The position numbers and the translations under genes are program-made. Source: Polytrichum commune (lineage: Eukaryota > Streptophyta > Polytrichopsida > Polytrichales > Polytrichaceae). From it: a stretch of DNA of 64,000 nucleotides. This document shows positions 21,713 through 34,886 of the stretch, piece by piece (the stretch's first letter is position 1; each line of letters begins with the position of its first letter). A model generated the notes under the pieces. It did no database searches. It had not been told where the DNA came from and saw only the letters and a program-made list of their open reading frames with translations. The stretch lies in NCBI GenBank assembly GCA_950295325.1, contig OX485803.1, positions 34,799,554 to 34,863,553 on the forward strand. The letters run 5' to 3'.

Positions 21713-24700
21713 TACCGTTGCTGCAGCCAAGTAGTTACCAAGGTTCGTCACGAGGAATTCATCCTGAAAGCTCGGAACGCCTTCAACAACTTTCTGGCTC
21801 TTGTCCTTGATCGGTTTATCTTGACACATCTGTTGCAATGGGAATGGTCTATGGCCTAAGAGCTACACCTTTGCACGCTGTGAACAGTTGCAAGGCATGC
21901 ATATAGGGAGGAGGATAGGTGCCCTAAGTTATCCAAACTGTTTGTTTGTTGAAAGACCAACTTGGCTTTGCAGGCAATTAAAACGTAGGGATGATGTTGT
22001 GGTGGCACCTCCTTGTATCAGGTTGATGTCCGTGCTGGCAACAATAGCATTGACCTGCAGGAGGATTTGTTGGTATACAAGATCAAGGGTACTCCATGCA
22101 AGTCTAATCCTGATTTTTCTAACATTTTCCTGGCTAGGGTGAGCTGTCCCTGATGTGCTCCTCCTTTTGGCCATCAAACTTTTGAGGGGATGTCCCAATG
22201 GGAAGTTTATAATCTGTATTATTCACTCAGCTTCCATTTGGGTTAACATAGTTGAGCTGCAATTGTTTATTGTGACTTGTGGAAGGTCATGTTTCTTTGG
22301 GACCCTTGATGGGCAGAGATGAAGCTGCTATTAAGTTGGAACTCTAAAGAGGTTAATTTCTGTGGACTTTTTCTGACATTTATCTTTCTCCTCTCCTTCC
22401 AGTTTTCGAATTTATATCCTTGTGCTTTGTATCTGGTGGATTGTTATTGTAGTATTTGTGAAGTTAGGTGTTGATTTATGAACCTGACCTGCTAAAGGAG
22501 TTTCAGATATGTTGCAGAGGAGTTCATAGATCTGCAGAGTATAAAACTACAGTCTAGAGCACTCGTAGTTGAGGTGGGAGAACAGGGTTGGCTTATTACT
22601 TAGATATCTAGTCATTTTTCAAACTGGAATTTCTTCACAGAAGTATCTTGGGTATAGCGTAGCGAATGCTTTGAGAGCAGGATCCGGAGGTAGTAATTAT
22701 ATGACGATTGACTCCTATGTACAAATTCATCCCCTGTTAGTTCATACATGTATCTACTTCGTTTAAGGACCTTCTGAATTCTATGGATTTGAAAGAAGTC
22801 TAGTTGCAAGCTCAAGTATGTTTGCAGTCTGGAATTCATGACTGTGGGTTGAACGCACTTTCAGTTGAGTCCATATTCTCTTCCAACACCAGCTGAGTTC
22901 AATAATTTAGATTGGCTTTTCTGGATAGATTCTGGGAAACCTTTGCTCAAATATAAGACATTGTTGGTGGAGCACATTTTCCAACGATGGCATTACATTA
23001 TAGGACGTGCATTTCTTTACAGTTACAGTCATTTCAATTTGCCTGTGTCTGAACATTTGGATTCCTGGCCCGGGCTTTTTTGCAAATATTAAGGGATTTA
23101 CAATTCTCTCATGCCATGATTTTGATGGATTTTCCCATACTCACCTAGTCTGATCTACTGGGTGCAGTCAAAGTTCTAGTGGGAGGACCAGCTTTGAATG
23201 TTTGTAATACACCAGTTTATTTCCATGTACAATGTTATTAATTGCTAATTAACAATGTCATCTGCATGTTCAAAGTATAATATGACTGTTGTGGAGCTGG
23301 AATTTATGTCTAATTTGATGACACGCTAACCGGATTACTTGAATGCAACAGTTTTGAAAAGCCAAGTACAAGCGTCTTTAGCGGCAAAAGAGTTAAGATG
23401 CCTTCATCATGTGAGTGTTGGACCCCGTGTCTTTCATCAATCCCGTTAATGATGGGGCTCGGGGTGCTTGGGAACAAAGAGGGTGTGGTGAGTGAATGAT
23501 GAAGAATGTGGACAGTTCAAAGCCCATAGGCTTGGAGTACCTCACCTACCCTTGTGGGAAGTAGGTACTAGAAAGATTTTGCTGAGTCGGGGAAAGAATG
23601 CAGTGGTTTCAATGTTAATTATGAATATGTGTGCATGGCGGCTGTCGAGATCTTTGCCAATCGCTTGTGCGTTCAATGGTCATGTCTGTAATTAACTCTC
23701 TAAGTCAATATATATGGAGCTCTTAATAACAATGAATGGGGAGAACTGACCGCTAGCTACAGACGAACCAGTTGAGTTTCAGAAATAACCAGTTTGATTT
23801 CAAGGCTTCAGCAAAATAACTGATCCCTTTAAAGGAATGCACAGAATCGGTTGGTCTTGGAAACACTAGGATCTTGATTGATTATGCGCAAAAACCTCCC
23901 CAGACACTGCTTAAAAACACTACTTGTATGCCTAGTTTGACAGTCATCTAACAATTTGACACAAATGGTATAACGTGCTCAATGTGTGACCTAAGGTCTG
24001 TGGGTGTTATTTGGTTTGTTTTTCATGTTCTCCAAGTAGATTTACACTACAAAACTTGTGTTGCAGTTACTATTGAGTGTGGAGCAATTAGTACATATTT
24101 GAAGGCATATTCCAACTCCATAAACATTTGTCTTTATGATGTTTGTCCTTTTGTTTTCACCTCACCAAACACTAATCAAATATAGTTGGTTGATTAATAA
24201 AAGTAATTGAATACAACTGTATACCTTATGTACACAATCTTTGTTTGTTCGAGTCATTGAATTTTGAAAACGTGTTTTCATTTATTGAAATGTTACATTA
24301 ATTAAAATTTTAGTATATCATCTTATGCCGACGAGATCTATTTGCAATCAAGGATACCCATGTCATATATTTTGAATAGAATCTTCAGTTATATAAGGTC
24401 AATGTGACACGATTTATTAAGTATAGAAATATGTAGCTCAAGAAACATGCTTTTATCCATGGAGAGGTCCAATTAGGGCTTGTTGAATGTTAATGGGCTG
24501 GATTCTGCATTCAACACTTTTGCGAATTTGAATTTCGGAATGGGAAAATTAATGTTGATACAATCAAGCTGTACTGAGGCATTGAACTACTAGATTCTTG
24601 GCCATGTAAGGAAGGTGGCTAGGTTAAACAAACAAAACCCTTAATCCTCAACCCATTAGCTACTAAGAGGCCCAACATGGGTGTCTCCGCACATCTCAGC

Positions 24701-24982
24701 TACATAATCCCATGCATATGCATTCGTGTCAAAAACCCTATCTAAAATGAAGTCAATTATCTGAGTCCACTATTAAATTCGTTTTGAATATCTTAGTGTT
24801 CCTGAAGATTTGAGCTCAAACACATGACCTATATTGACGAGACTTATAGATATTGTCTTTTCAAGGTTATAGGTCCAAGATGCCTCATATGGGTCTCAAG
24901 ATGTCTTACATAATGTACGTGGGCGTTAAGTGGTTCATTTTTTTTTAATCCGGACCCCTATTTTTGCCATGTAAGTGGTTAG
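21713..24982. other. Probable 3' UTR of the kinase, then spacer
   Basis: From 21713 to roughly 22500 the composition stays like the gene's introns and UTRs, consistent with a long 3' UTR, but no polyadenylation site can be fixed. Beyond that the sequence becomes plain AT-rich spacer. None of the short frames here looks coding. Confidence 0.4.
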
Positions 24983-24985
24983 TTA

Positions 24986-25412
24986 GGGCATCCCCAGGAG
25001 AGATAGTAAGCAACCTGCCAAAAATAATATATTATATGGTGTTTAGGGTGTTTGGGGAACCCTCCATCTTGGGCGGGGCCGCTCATCTTGAGTCAGAGCC
25101 CACCAAAGCCTAGGCATACCCCCGGTATAATTAGGAAGCAATCAATAAGACAACGACACCTATTATCTGACATGGGATAAAGTAGGATATCGGAGTATCT
25201 GATATTAAAGTAATCTCTTGGCGGGCCGGAGGAGGGCCGCCATATGAACCATTTATGGCGTTGGAAGGCCTTTACTATACCCGGGCCGCTTCTAAATTAT
25301 GCCGGACCGGACATTGGTGGGGATCAATTTATGCCGGTACCGCCACCTAAGAACCCGGGATGCCCCATTTTTGGCGTTGGCATGCCCTATGGCGAGGATG
25401 CTGGGGACGCCC
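24986..25412. mobile_element. PIF/Harbinger-like MITE (427 bp)
   Basis: Terminal inverted repeats GGGCATCCCCAG (left) and GGGCGTCCCCAG (right, reverse-complemented) match at 11 of 12 positions. TTA flanks both ends (24983-24985 and 25413-25415), the 3-bp target duplication typical of PIF/Harbinger. The interior is far more GC-rich than its surroundings (for example GGCGGGCCGGAGGAGGGCC) and has no transposase, so it is non-autonomous. Confidence 0.8.
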
Positions 25413-25888
25413 TTAGTGATCCTTAAGAGTCAGTAGCTTGGAATAAAAACCAAACATGCCACCACTTGCTTGAAAATCATAAAAAGGGGACCAAAATAGA
25501 TCAACCAAGGACCATTTTCGAAGTCAGGCTGCAACCTTCGACGGCACAGCCAAGAACTTACCTCCGGTGCTTTGTGAATCCACTAAGCTATCTTGGGAGC
25601 TGATTATTGAGTGTTGTGTGCCACACATCCCCCTCGCGTGCCCATGATGTGTTCAACATTGAGTCATATAACCTGGAGCCCTAAGTTTGTTCAGATTGAC
25701 ACAATTCATACCTCAATGAGTACTGCAATTGCCAAAGTTAGACACATATATTGCATACCTAGTGAGCTTCAATTAGGTTCAGTGTTTGATGCTTGATGAT
25801 TGCACAAGTGAGGATGCTGGGCGCTTGGTTACTTGAGACAAAGTTTGAAGAACCCATCTCTGAGACACAGCATGAAGACAACCCCGAC

Positions 25889-26204
25889 TAAGGTAGAGGG
25901 GCCCTTTCCTGCTCGAGTTTCAGATTGGCATGTTCATTGGGGAGTTATTAAGGGGGAATCAATCTTGGAAGATGTGCAAAGTACATTGGAAATTGGACCA
26001 ATTGGAATAATTAATTTGGATTAATATTGAATTAGTTATGAATTTTGGAAGGAGAACTCATAGGGGTACCCAAAACCACTCACCCCAAACATGTACACCA
26101 TGATTACATAGAAATTTGAGGTTGGAAGCTATAATGTACCTCTTGTTTGGATAGGTCTAGTGAGCGGTTTAAGGACCTGAGCGGGAAAGGGCCCCTCTAC
26201 CTTA
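25889..26204. mobile_element. TIR-bounded segment, MITE candidate (316 bp)
   Basis: The left end TAAGGTAGAGGGGCCCTTTCC and the right end are reverse complements over about 21 bp without mismatch, and the match continues imperfectly through GCTC. The 316-bp span has no coding capacity. No target duplication is clear, so the superfamily is unassigned. Confidence 0.6.
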
Positions 26205-29200
26205 CTTGTATGAGGACACCGAACGAGCCATTGAGACCGATCGATTCATTTGTAACTAGCATGGATATGGGTCAGATAATTAGTTCATTTGGGCCATGGT
26301 CTGGCCAACGAGGACCTAGTAGCCTCGGTAGGCTTGGCGAGATCCTAACATAGGCTTGTATATGAGCTAGGTCGTAATCCTAGCAAACTAAGTGAAGTGC
26401 GACTTGGGACTCGTTTAGGCAAGCACTTGAGCAAGTCTCGGATGGGCGACTGGGCGGATTAGGTAGAGAATGAACCACATAATGCAACTACTACGTCCAC
26501 TACCCATGAAAGATATGTCATCAATAAGAGTACGTTGTCATCATATCGAAGGACCCTATAAAACCACAAAGATATTTGAAAATCCCTTCATTCGAAAAAT
26601 TGTAACTAAATCATACAGTACTTGATTGTCGATCAGACTGTTGGCTCAAATTCATTTGAGGTTTGCTGATCTAACGCAAATTTTGGGACTCAAATCAAGT
26701 TGGTGGAGGTACTAGATTTTAGAAAACGAGCCACTTACCACCCACACATACCTTAGGTGTTTAGAATTACTCGTTACTGTAATTTGTTGACCATGTAATA
26801 GCTGACCCCATTTAAAATTATCTCATTTTATCATATTGGATAATCCAATTGTATAATAAATAAGTAAGTAGATAATATATCGAGGAAGTATAGGGAGATT
26901 TGGGTATGTACAAACAACTTACATTCAAGTACATGTTTTATATATATATATCTTATCAACATTGTCAAGGACGATTGTATCTTCACCTCCTCTTGTAGTA
27001 GGTTGTGTACGATTCATTGTTATGAACCAAGTAAAAATGTGGCTTTATTACTTGGTGAAGGTATACCAACGCCTTTTAAGGGTTTGATGGATTCTAACTT
27101 TTTTGGTACAACATATTCAACATGAAATGTGGAGACATGGAAGAAAATCGTGTAAGGTACTCTAAGAAGAACACTTCAACATATCAAAAGGTATTCACCT
27201 TGACTCAAAAAACCATTTAATTCAATCATCGTGTTCCTCATGTGGATGGAAACCTATGCCCACCAACATGTATGCATCACGAACTTCCGGAGGATGAGTT
27301 ATTACGGGGAATGTAATAATGAGATGTTGAAATAACATATAGAGTTTCAAGTAGTGTTGCAATATAGTTATTGCTTTGTTATTCTCCTTTCTTAGGTGTC
27401 ACATTTTACTAATACAAATATATTTTAAACATTATATTAAACACACACACACATATATGTATATCAATCATAAGTGAAGGTGATATTAAATTTCTTTAAG
27501 CTATGAAATTTGTGCCACCAAAAGATCTAGGAAGTATGGTTCATCTTGGCAATATTCACTAAAAACATTATTCATAACAACATTATTCACCGATAGTATT
27601 GACATTATTCATCCTAAGACTATTGATTGACGTGCATGTGTTTTCATATACTATTTTAGAATGAGTCTACAAGCACCTTAGAGCATGCACTACTTTTCTT
27701 GATACGTATGGTAGATGAGCATGTATTCATAAAGTCAATATCATTCAATAAAAAATTCAACCCTCACTAATTTTGGGACTTGACAAAATAGTGTGTGTTT
27801 TGGAATCAACACCACATGCACTAATTGGGATACTTAGTGTAGTGCCGCATTGTAGTTTCCACTTTGAATTTTACTAGGTCTCAACTAATGTACGAATGAC
27901 ATATTGTAAAATTTAGGGATAAGTAATGATTATTTTAAATATTTTTTCTCCCGGAAGAGAGACCCTAGTGCACCTTTCTCAAAGATTCAAAAGGCCATCT
28001 ATGAAACACGAGATCCCACAAAATTTAGTGCTACTTTGGAGTCGGAATTATATCTAAGATTTGTAAAGTCTATATTCAACAAACCCCAAATCGGAGGACG
28101 GTTGAATGTATTCGTTTTGAGTCATTTTGAGGGTCCCATGCTTCGCTTCTATTCAACACCGGACTCGAAGGTATTCAACCTCGAACAAATGGAGGTACGG
28201 CTTCTTAAGTCTAGAGTTGAATTGATGTGCATCATGGGAAGAGTCTAAGGAACATTTTATAATGAAATTTGATCCTCGAGATCAACTTTTGTGGGATTTT
28301 GGGTGGGAAGTCAATAGAGTTATCCTTAAGAGGTCAAATGGAGGTGAAACAAAAAGAAAGAAGTAGTAATAAATTTCATACACCATTCTATTTTTGTTTT
28401 TTTACTTGTGATAAACACATGTTCAAAGAGTATTTCTTCTTATTCTTGGCTTCACTAATGTTCAACCTTGAGTTCACCTCAATTTCGTTTCAGAATTTGT
28501 CAGTTGAGCTTGCATCACAAATTTTCAAGTGTGAAAATAATGATGTGAATTTCGATTCAAATTACACCTAATGGTGTAAGTCGTTATTATGTCGTATTTA
28601 AATTATACATATACATACACACATATGTGTGCGTGTGTGCGTGTGTGTGTTACATAAGTATTTCTTAGGGTAGTATTATAATATATTAGATAATTGATGA
28701 TAATAATATGTATTTCTATTTCATAAAAAATTAATTGATAGTATACAATGTGTTTTCAATGCTTAATTATTTCAACATAATAATTTTGGCTATGGAAAAT
28801 TGTGATTTGGAAAACTCTTTGGAGCTGTGAGGGAGATCTGATTCGGGTGGGCATGACTTGACCTATCTATATCTAGAGTATTTGTTGGAAACAAAGAGTG
28901 TCCATTAACACACCCAAGACAAGATGCATCTCTGAATATTGGATGGTTGCTCTTGACTTATTAAGGACAACTATATCATTTGAAGACAAATTTGTTGATG
29001 TCTTTGCACAAGGACTTTTTTTCACTGATTATGAAGACTCACAAAATGGCCACCCTTAGGGTCACTTTAGACTAGAGCTTGAGGGCCCTTGACCATTTAA
29101 TAGTTGAATATTTCATTGATGGTGGTACCCTTCAAATGCTAAGACTGTACACTTCACACTACACTTGTAACAACAATAGAGAGCTCCACTTAAAAGACAT

Positions 29201-29482
29201 TTTAGTACTACTTTATCTCCTTGACCAATTGTTTTTGTGAGTTTTTGCAAACCGTACCAAATTGGCAGTCCAATAGACCATGCTTGTGTCATTGTTGTTG
29301 AATTGAAATATGTTACATTATTGCTCAAGATGCGCTTGTTAAAAAAGTCGGCGCAAACTATGCTTGAATAGTAAACACACATGCATTTCACATGGTTGGG
29401 TGCATATATGGTGCGGTTTTTAGTCCCATCGTTTATATACACCATTTGCGAGCCTCTATGTAAACCCAAGTGACAATCTTAT
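26205..29482. other. Spacer with simple repeats
   Basis: AT-rich sequence. Simple repeats include AC/AT dinucleotides near 27440-27460 and a GTGTGCGTGTGT run near 28626-28650. Plus-strand frames at 28036-28248 and 28269-28571 (70 and 100 codons) have no motif I recognise and are not called. Confidence 0.4.
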
Positions 29483-29850
29483 GGCCGGTTCACTTTGGGT
29501 TCCAAGTCCTAAGTCCCATGTGCCTTCACATCAGTCCACGCAATCTCCATTGTTGAGAGCATGAAAATTGGGACTTACCAGGTCACATGGGGTGCCAAGT
29601 CCTAAGTCCCAAGTATGACATGGATGCTTACATGACAACAAGTTTTGCAGGTGAGGCTTGAGACTTGTGTTGAGAGTTGGGACAAGCCAAAAGCTGCACC
29701 CAACTCTCAACACAAAGTCCCACAATGTTTTTTGCATAAAATAATCAAGATCTGACATTGATGACAATTGTCCATATTTTAATGATGTCTTGAAGCGAAA
29801 AGTTGGGACTTGCTAATACGGGTGGGACTTAGGACCCATGTGAACCGGCC
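29483..29850. mobile_element. TIR MITE (368 bp) with CTTAT flanks
   Basis: The ends GGCCGGTTCAC and GTGAACCGGCC are inverted repeats, extending through GGGT and the phrase AAGTCCTAAGTCCC. CTTAT occurs directly on both sides (29478-29482 and 29851-29855), either as a 5-bp duplication or as a TTA duplication with a changed terminal base. The subterminal word AAGTCCTAAGTCCC repeats inside. It has no transposase. GGGCCGGTTC-like ends with TTA would fit PIF/Harbinger. Confidence 0.8.
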
Positions 29851-29855
29851 CTTAT

Positions 29856-32800
29856 ACCATTGTAGTGTGCCTTGTTTCTTTTACACCGGTGATGTCATGG
29901 AATACAAATTGCCCAAAAGGAGATTCTTAAAGAATCATTCACAAATTGGCAAAAGGAGTAATCATGCATGCATTACATATGGTTGGGTACGTTTGTAGTA
30001 CGATTTCCGAGTCACATGCATTTCATGTGAAACTTTGCTCCAAAAGGATCTTGGCAAATCAGTCTAGAACCTCCAAGGCGTTGATCGAGAAAGAGACAAC
30101 AAAAAGCGCCTTCACCCTTATTTCCTACTTCTTAAGAGGGCGATAAGCACGGCGAGAATTGAGGTAGGTCCCAATGTGGGGCGGGTGTGTGATTTTGTTA
30201 ATAACCTCCGATGTCGTTTTTTAAAGACAAATTAGAAGCAAAGAACTTCCGGTTCCGGGGGGTTTTTAATGGTTTTTGAAAGACAAGAGTCTTTTACCCC
30301 GATTATTTAAAACATTCAAAGAACATGCAGTGCTCATGAAAAGGAATGGTGAAAAATTGGTGAGTTTCTAGGAGGTTATTTGACATGGTTTGGATTTTTT
30401 TTAAATACATGGCTCCCGGGGGGGGGGGGGTGAGTCTTCATACTACTTATGAACTAACATGAGTGTAAAAAGGTATATTATTTGAGGCATTAGCGCACAT
30501 TATATAGATAAGGGGAAGATGTGGAGTTATTTTTTTGGATTTTTGTTCCAATGAGAAAAAAAAGTGAAAATGAATTAAAAGAAACTAGAAATTTAATTAA
30601 CATGTGCTGAAATTCAAGCCATAGCCCAAGATATAGAGAAAGGAAGATTTTGAAACTCTATGGTCTGATACGAAGGGTTGTAACCCTAGTAAATATACTG
30701 AGTGAGATGGAAGAATATAGTAGGTGTGTGTGTGTGTGTTTCCCCCCTTCTTAAGAGGGATCTAGAGACAATATTCTTTAAACTTTCATTCAGAGGAAAA
30801 TTATTGGACAATGGATTAGGGATCAAGGATTGATCCTCGTTTATATCAATTTACCCTAGTTGAGAGGACTAGTGGGTTATGTTCTTTGTAATAAGGAGTG
30901 ATTCTTTAGGAGTGTTAGTTTGCATAAAGAGCTTTGTATAATTTTATAACACTACTTGAAAACAAAGTGATGTTGATTAATCTCTATGGTTGATTTTATG
31001 GTATGTGTAACAATTAGTAAAAGTTTGTAAGTGGTGGTCATGAGAGAGGAAATTTATTGTTAATCATATCTATCCTTTCATGTAGATTGTATGTGATTTG
31101 TTCGAAGTTACTCAATCAATGGTATGAGAGAGATTCAATTTGAAAAAAAAAACTATTAAGTTGTTAGGGTGAGCCTATTGCCTCCCATATAATGTGAGTG
31201 ATTCACATAACCAAGTATTGTATCTCACCTTGGAAAATTTTGTGATTGAGTTATTTGGGTAAAAGTTCAATTGTGAAAGAATTACTTTTTTTGGAGAGAA
31301 ATTATAGTCTATAATAAGATGAAATCATTCTTGGGATAGAGATGTGATTGCCTGAAATTAATAAACTATTGAGAATTACCAAACTTGTATGAGATAGACG
31401 ATTGCCTACTAAATAAAGTAAGGGAAATTCTTGCTAGAAAATTGATTGTCAAATGAAAAAGATCATGTAATCTAAAAGAATCCATTTAGGATTGTGATAT
31501 GTTAGGGAGGATAACTTGAAACTAATTGTTTTGAGAGAAGTATAAAAAACTGATTACAAGATGTAAGAATGCCTCGAGTATCTTTGAATGACCTCACAAG
31601 ATTATGTGATTGATGAGATTAATCCAAGTCCCTCATTAATATCATGAAAGAAAAGCATTCAATGCTTAGGGATGAGAACTTGAGAAAAACTATCGTCTTA
31701 GTGTGTTAATACATTCTCAAGAGAACTAATTTCCATTATATGTCGTTGTAGTACAATTGCAAATTATAAGTGTTTGTGGCAGATGGAACCCCTCAAAATA
31801 GTAATAAATGGTCAATAGTCGCAAATTCAAAAAGTTATAACCATGATGGGTAGCCCAATAGCGGATTCTGTAGTTGCCATTGTTAAAACAATTAAAGCAA
31901 ATAATTGACCCATCAAATCATCTAAATAAACAAACTAGGAAGTTCAAATCGACTGCAAGTAACATTAACTCAATTGACATTAAGATAATAAGAATATTTT
32001 TTCTATTTAAAAGAATCCCCCGAATACCCTTGGAAGGCCAAGAGGTACCTGGGAGAGACTATAGACTATGGAAGGATACTGAAAAGTCTAAAAGGCGGAG
32101 AGGACTGTAGCAAAGTAAGTCATGAAACTAATTATTTGATTTGATATGTAGTTGCGAGGTTAATTTAATCCACTAGGCCATAGTCTAGAGATCTGATTAG
32201 TAAGATGAAATAAATAATGAATAATAACTCAAGACCATTGTTTGACAATATAATTAAATAAAAAATAATCAAAGGAGACTAAGAATCCTATAAGGATGAC
32301 TGCACTGCCATTTCAAGTTACACTGAAAGGATTTGATTAACACAAAACTATTGACTACATCAAGGTGCCCTTGGCTTTTGTAAAGAGACTGGGATGGGAT
32401 ACTTTATGCAAGATTATTGTTTATGGCTATGCCTATGCTTGAGCACCGCACTTGGTCCAATGAAAATGAACTTACGTCCAGATTATTATCCAAGAAAATA
32501 GTGTGAGGTTGAGTGATTGTCACAAAATGCATGTACTATGACTGAGTGATTTTGAGATATTTGTATTAAATTGAATGAATCGTGACTCCAACACCCAACA
32601 TAAAATCACATAACCTTAATAAACCTCGTCGAAGATACCTAGATGATACAAGGATCACCTTTTAATTAAGTCTTCCTTGAGTGTGTTCCATGGTCTCTAT
32701 CTTATCCAAATTCCTACCTACAAGAGGTAATGTTTTTATTTAGTGTGTACATTTAAAATGTATATCAATTTATTAAAAGTAAAGTAAATGTACAAAAGAG

Positions 32801-33396
32801 AGCCCTAAGATTTAGAGGTTTTTTTGGACAATAGGTGTGCTAATATCATCTAATGACTTGTATATGTAATAAAGGTTTCTTTGTTTCATAAATTATATTT
32901 TATGTCTATAGTGGAGGCATTTATTATATTGAACTGAAAATATTAATTTATATACATGAATCCATTTTTTAAACTGCTATTAGTATGTATGCATTTGTTT
33001 TCTTTATAAATCTCTTGTACATATGGGGTTTTATTTCATTAAGACACATGCACATCATTTAGGTTTTCAATGGAGAGTCCAATCCCCAAGATCACGGCTA
33101 CCTACCCAACAGTGGTAGGAACTCCATTGGCCATGATACAACTAACTAATAAGAAGAATACCAATATTCCACTCTCCAACCCTTAGTTTAGTGATTTACG
33201 ATATTCTGAGTTGTTGGCGAGTTAGGTTTCACTAGGTGGAATAGAGGGGTGTTTAGTGGCATAAATGAGATGCTTGCATTTGTAATCATCATGTGTAATA
33301 TTTGTACCGTAAAGGGCTCTCTATATTTATAAAAACGATTATTCTTCACTCAAAGCTTAGTCACATGTCACTTCTACATTCGTTGAGATTGTTATG
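29856..33396. other. Spacer with dispersed repeat B fragments and simple repeats
   Basis: A 13-base G run lies at 30418-30430 and a TG run at about 30725-30740. Fragments of dispersed repeat B occur at 30432-30560 and 32718-33078. At about 31119-31128 TGGTATGAGAG resembles the common tRNA-Met primer site TGGTATCAGAG, possibly a relic of another LTR element, but I could not find paired LTRs. Confidence 0.4.
32718..33078. repeat. Dispersed repeat B, copy 2 (internally shorter)
   Basis: It matches 12250-12815 in order, including TTAGTGTGTACATTTAAAA, GTGGAGGCATT and ACATGAATCCATTTT, but lacks several hundred bases of the middle. It shares no obvious terminal repeats with copy 1. Confidence 0.5.
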
Positions 33397-33587
33397 CAAG
33401 TACATTAGGAAAAAACTTGTCCATTACAATCATTCGTTGCGACTTGGCTATTGCGACTCTTGACAAGAAAATAAATAAATAATCACTTTGGTTGTCAATG
33501 GGAGGTTTCTAATTGGGTCCAACCACAATAAGGTGTACCAAAATTGTGTCACGCGTCACCCTTTTTTCACAATGCTCAACGCTCCTT

Positions 33588-33622
<35 letters not shown>

Positions 33623-33942
33623 CTAACTTTACGTAGGTTCAAAATCAAGACTTAGGACAACTATAGATATTGTCATCACATTTGACTAATGATTTGTAAT
33701 TTTAATTGGTTATATTGCCTCAAACCTTGAGTCCTTGAAAGATCAAAGGACTCATTTTTGTTTAGTCCTTAGTGGTACACCTTATCATGGTTGGACCCAG
33801 TTGTGATTTTTGAATAATGGGCAACCAAAACTCTCCGGTTGACAATCAAAATGATTTATTTATGCATTTTCTTGCCATGAGTTGCAATGGCCATGTCACA
33901 ACAAATGGTTGCAATGGACACGTTTTCTTCTAGTGGCACTTG
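33397..33942. mobile_element. Foldback/long-TIR element, family A copy 2
   Basis: Inverted arms at 33397-33540 and 33773-33942 align over about 145-170 bp, for example GGGTCCAACCACAATAAGGTGTACCA against GGGTCCAACCATGATAAGGTGTACCA, split here only for comparison of one mismatch pair. The loop (33541-33772) holds an AAT microsatellite (about 33589-33622). The arms share GTCCATT(A/G)CAA, AAATAAAT and GGAG-GTTT words with the copy at 11656-11902. No transposase was found and no target duplication is certain. Confidence 0.75.
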
Positions 33943-34886
33943 AGTTCAACTAGGGTATCAATAAGGGTATGTGTGCAGGTGAGAATACCCGATTGGATGA
34001 TACCACATCTTCAATAGCGCACATATGCCATTGCGAAATTCCTTGGCATTACCTATGTACCCTTCGGCATTTTGAGATTTATTTTCACACCATCATGTGC
34101 CAAGTAATAAATGCTAAGTATTCTTCCATCATCCTACCCACTAGTATACGAAGACAACAACATGCACACAACCCGGTTGAGACTCTCTTGAATCCCAAGT
34201 GAAATCTACATTCCAACTTAGCTAAGGTGGAATAGAAGGCTTTCTAATATCCCCAGAATGTTGTGGAATAACAACTTCACTGGGGCAAAGAAGTCCATCT
34301 ACCTTTGTGTCTAGCTCATTAATTGCGAGATATTGTCAGCTTGGATAAGTGGCTCCGGTCATCTTGGAAACCATGTGGAGGAAAACGTAAGGTTAATTTT
34401 TTTCCTTGGAACTAAAAATTACAGTGTTCTTAGTTCCAATGAAGGGTTCAATAAATATGGAATATGTAGATATGTATAATTATGAGAGGCTGGGGTGAAA
34501 TAGAGGCTATAGCAGGGAAATTGGTAAGTCTAAGTTATAATGCCTTTCGAAACTGATCAAGTGTTTTGAAGTTTGATATTTCAATGTCTATTTGAGAAAT
34601 TTTACACATGCAAGTCCCAAGATAAGAGTTTAATTAGTTTCTATGCCGAGTTAAGGATCTGAATTAGTAAAATACACACATGTCAATGCATGCTCATATA
34701 CAAATGAAAGGTTGAAAATCATCTTGCTCATTTGATTGGTTTTGTAACTGCATAGTGTGACCACTCTCATATTTGTCTGTGAAGTAATGTGTGTATCTTA
34801 TTGAGAGAACTTTCATGAGTATTTACTGTATGTTGTGTAGAAATTGTGTGCACGATTTCTTGGTCTTCTATGTTGATACAATAATG
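33943..34886. other. Spacer, no gene seen
   Basis: AT-rich sequence upstream of a transposase remnant. The terminal inverted repeat expected for a Tc1-like element was not identified in it. Confidence 0.35.

Noticed and set aside
31119-31128. Primer-binding-site-like TGGTATGAGAG suggesting another LTR element
   Set aside because: One mismatch to the consensus in AT-rich DNA is weak, and I found no paired LTRs or gag-pol sequence around it.
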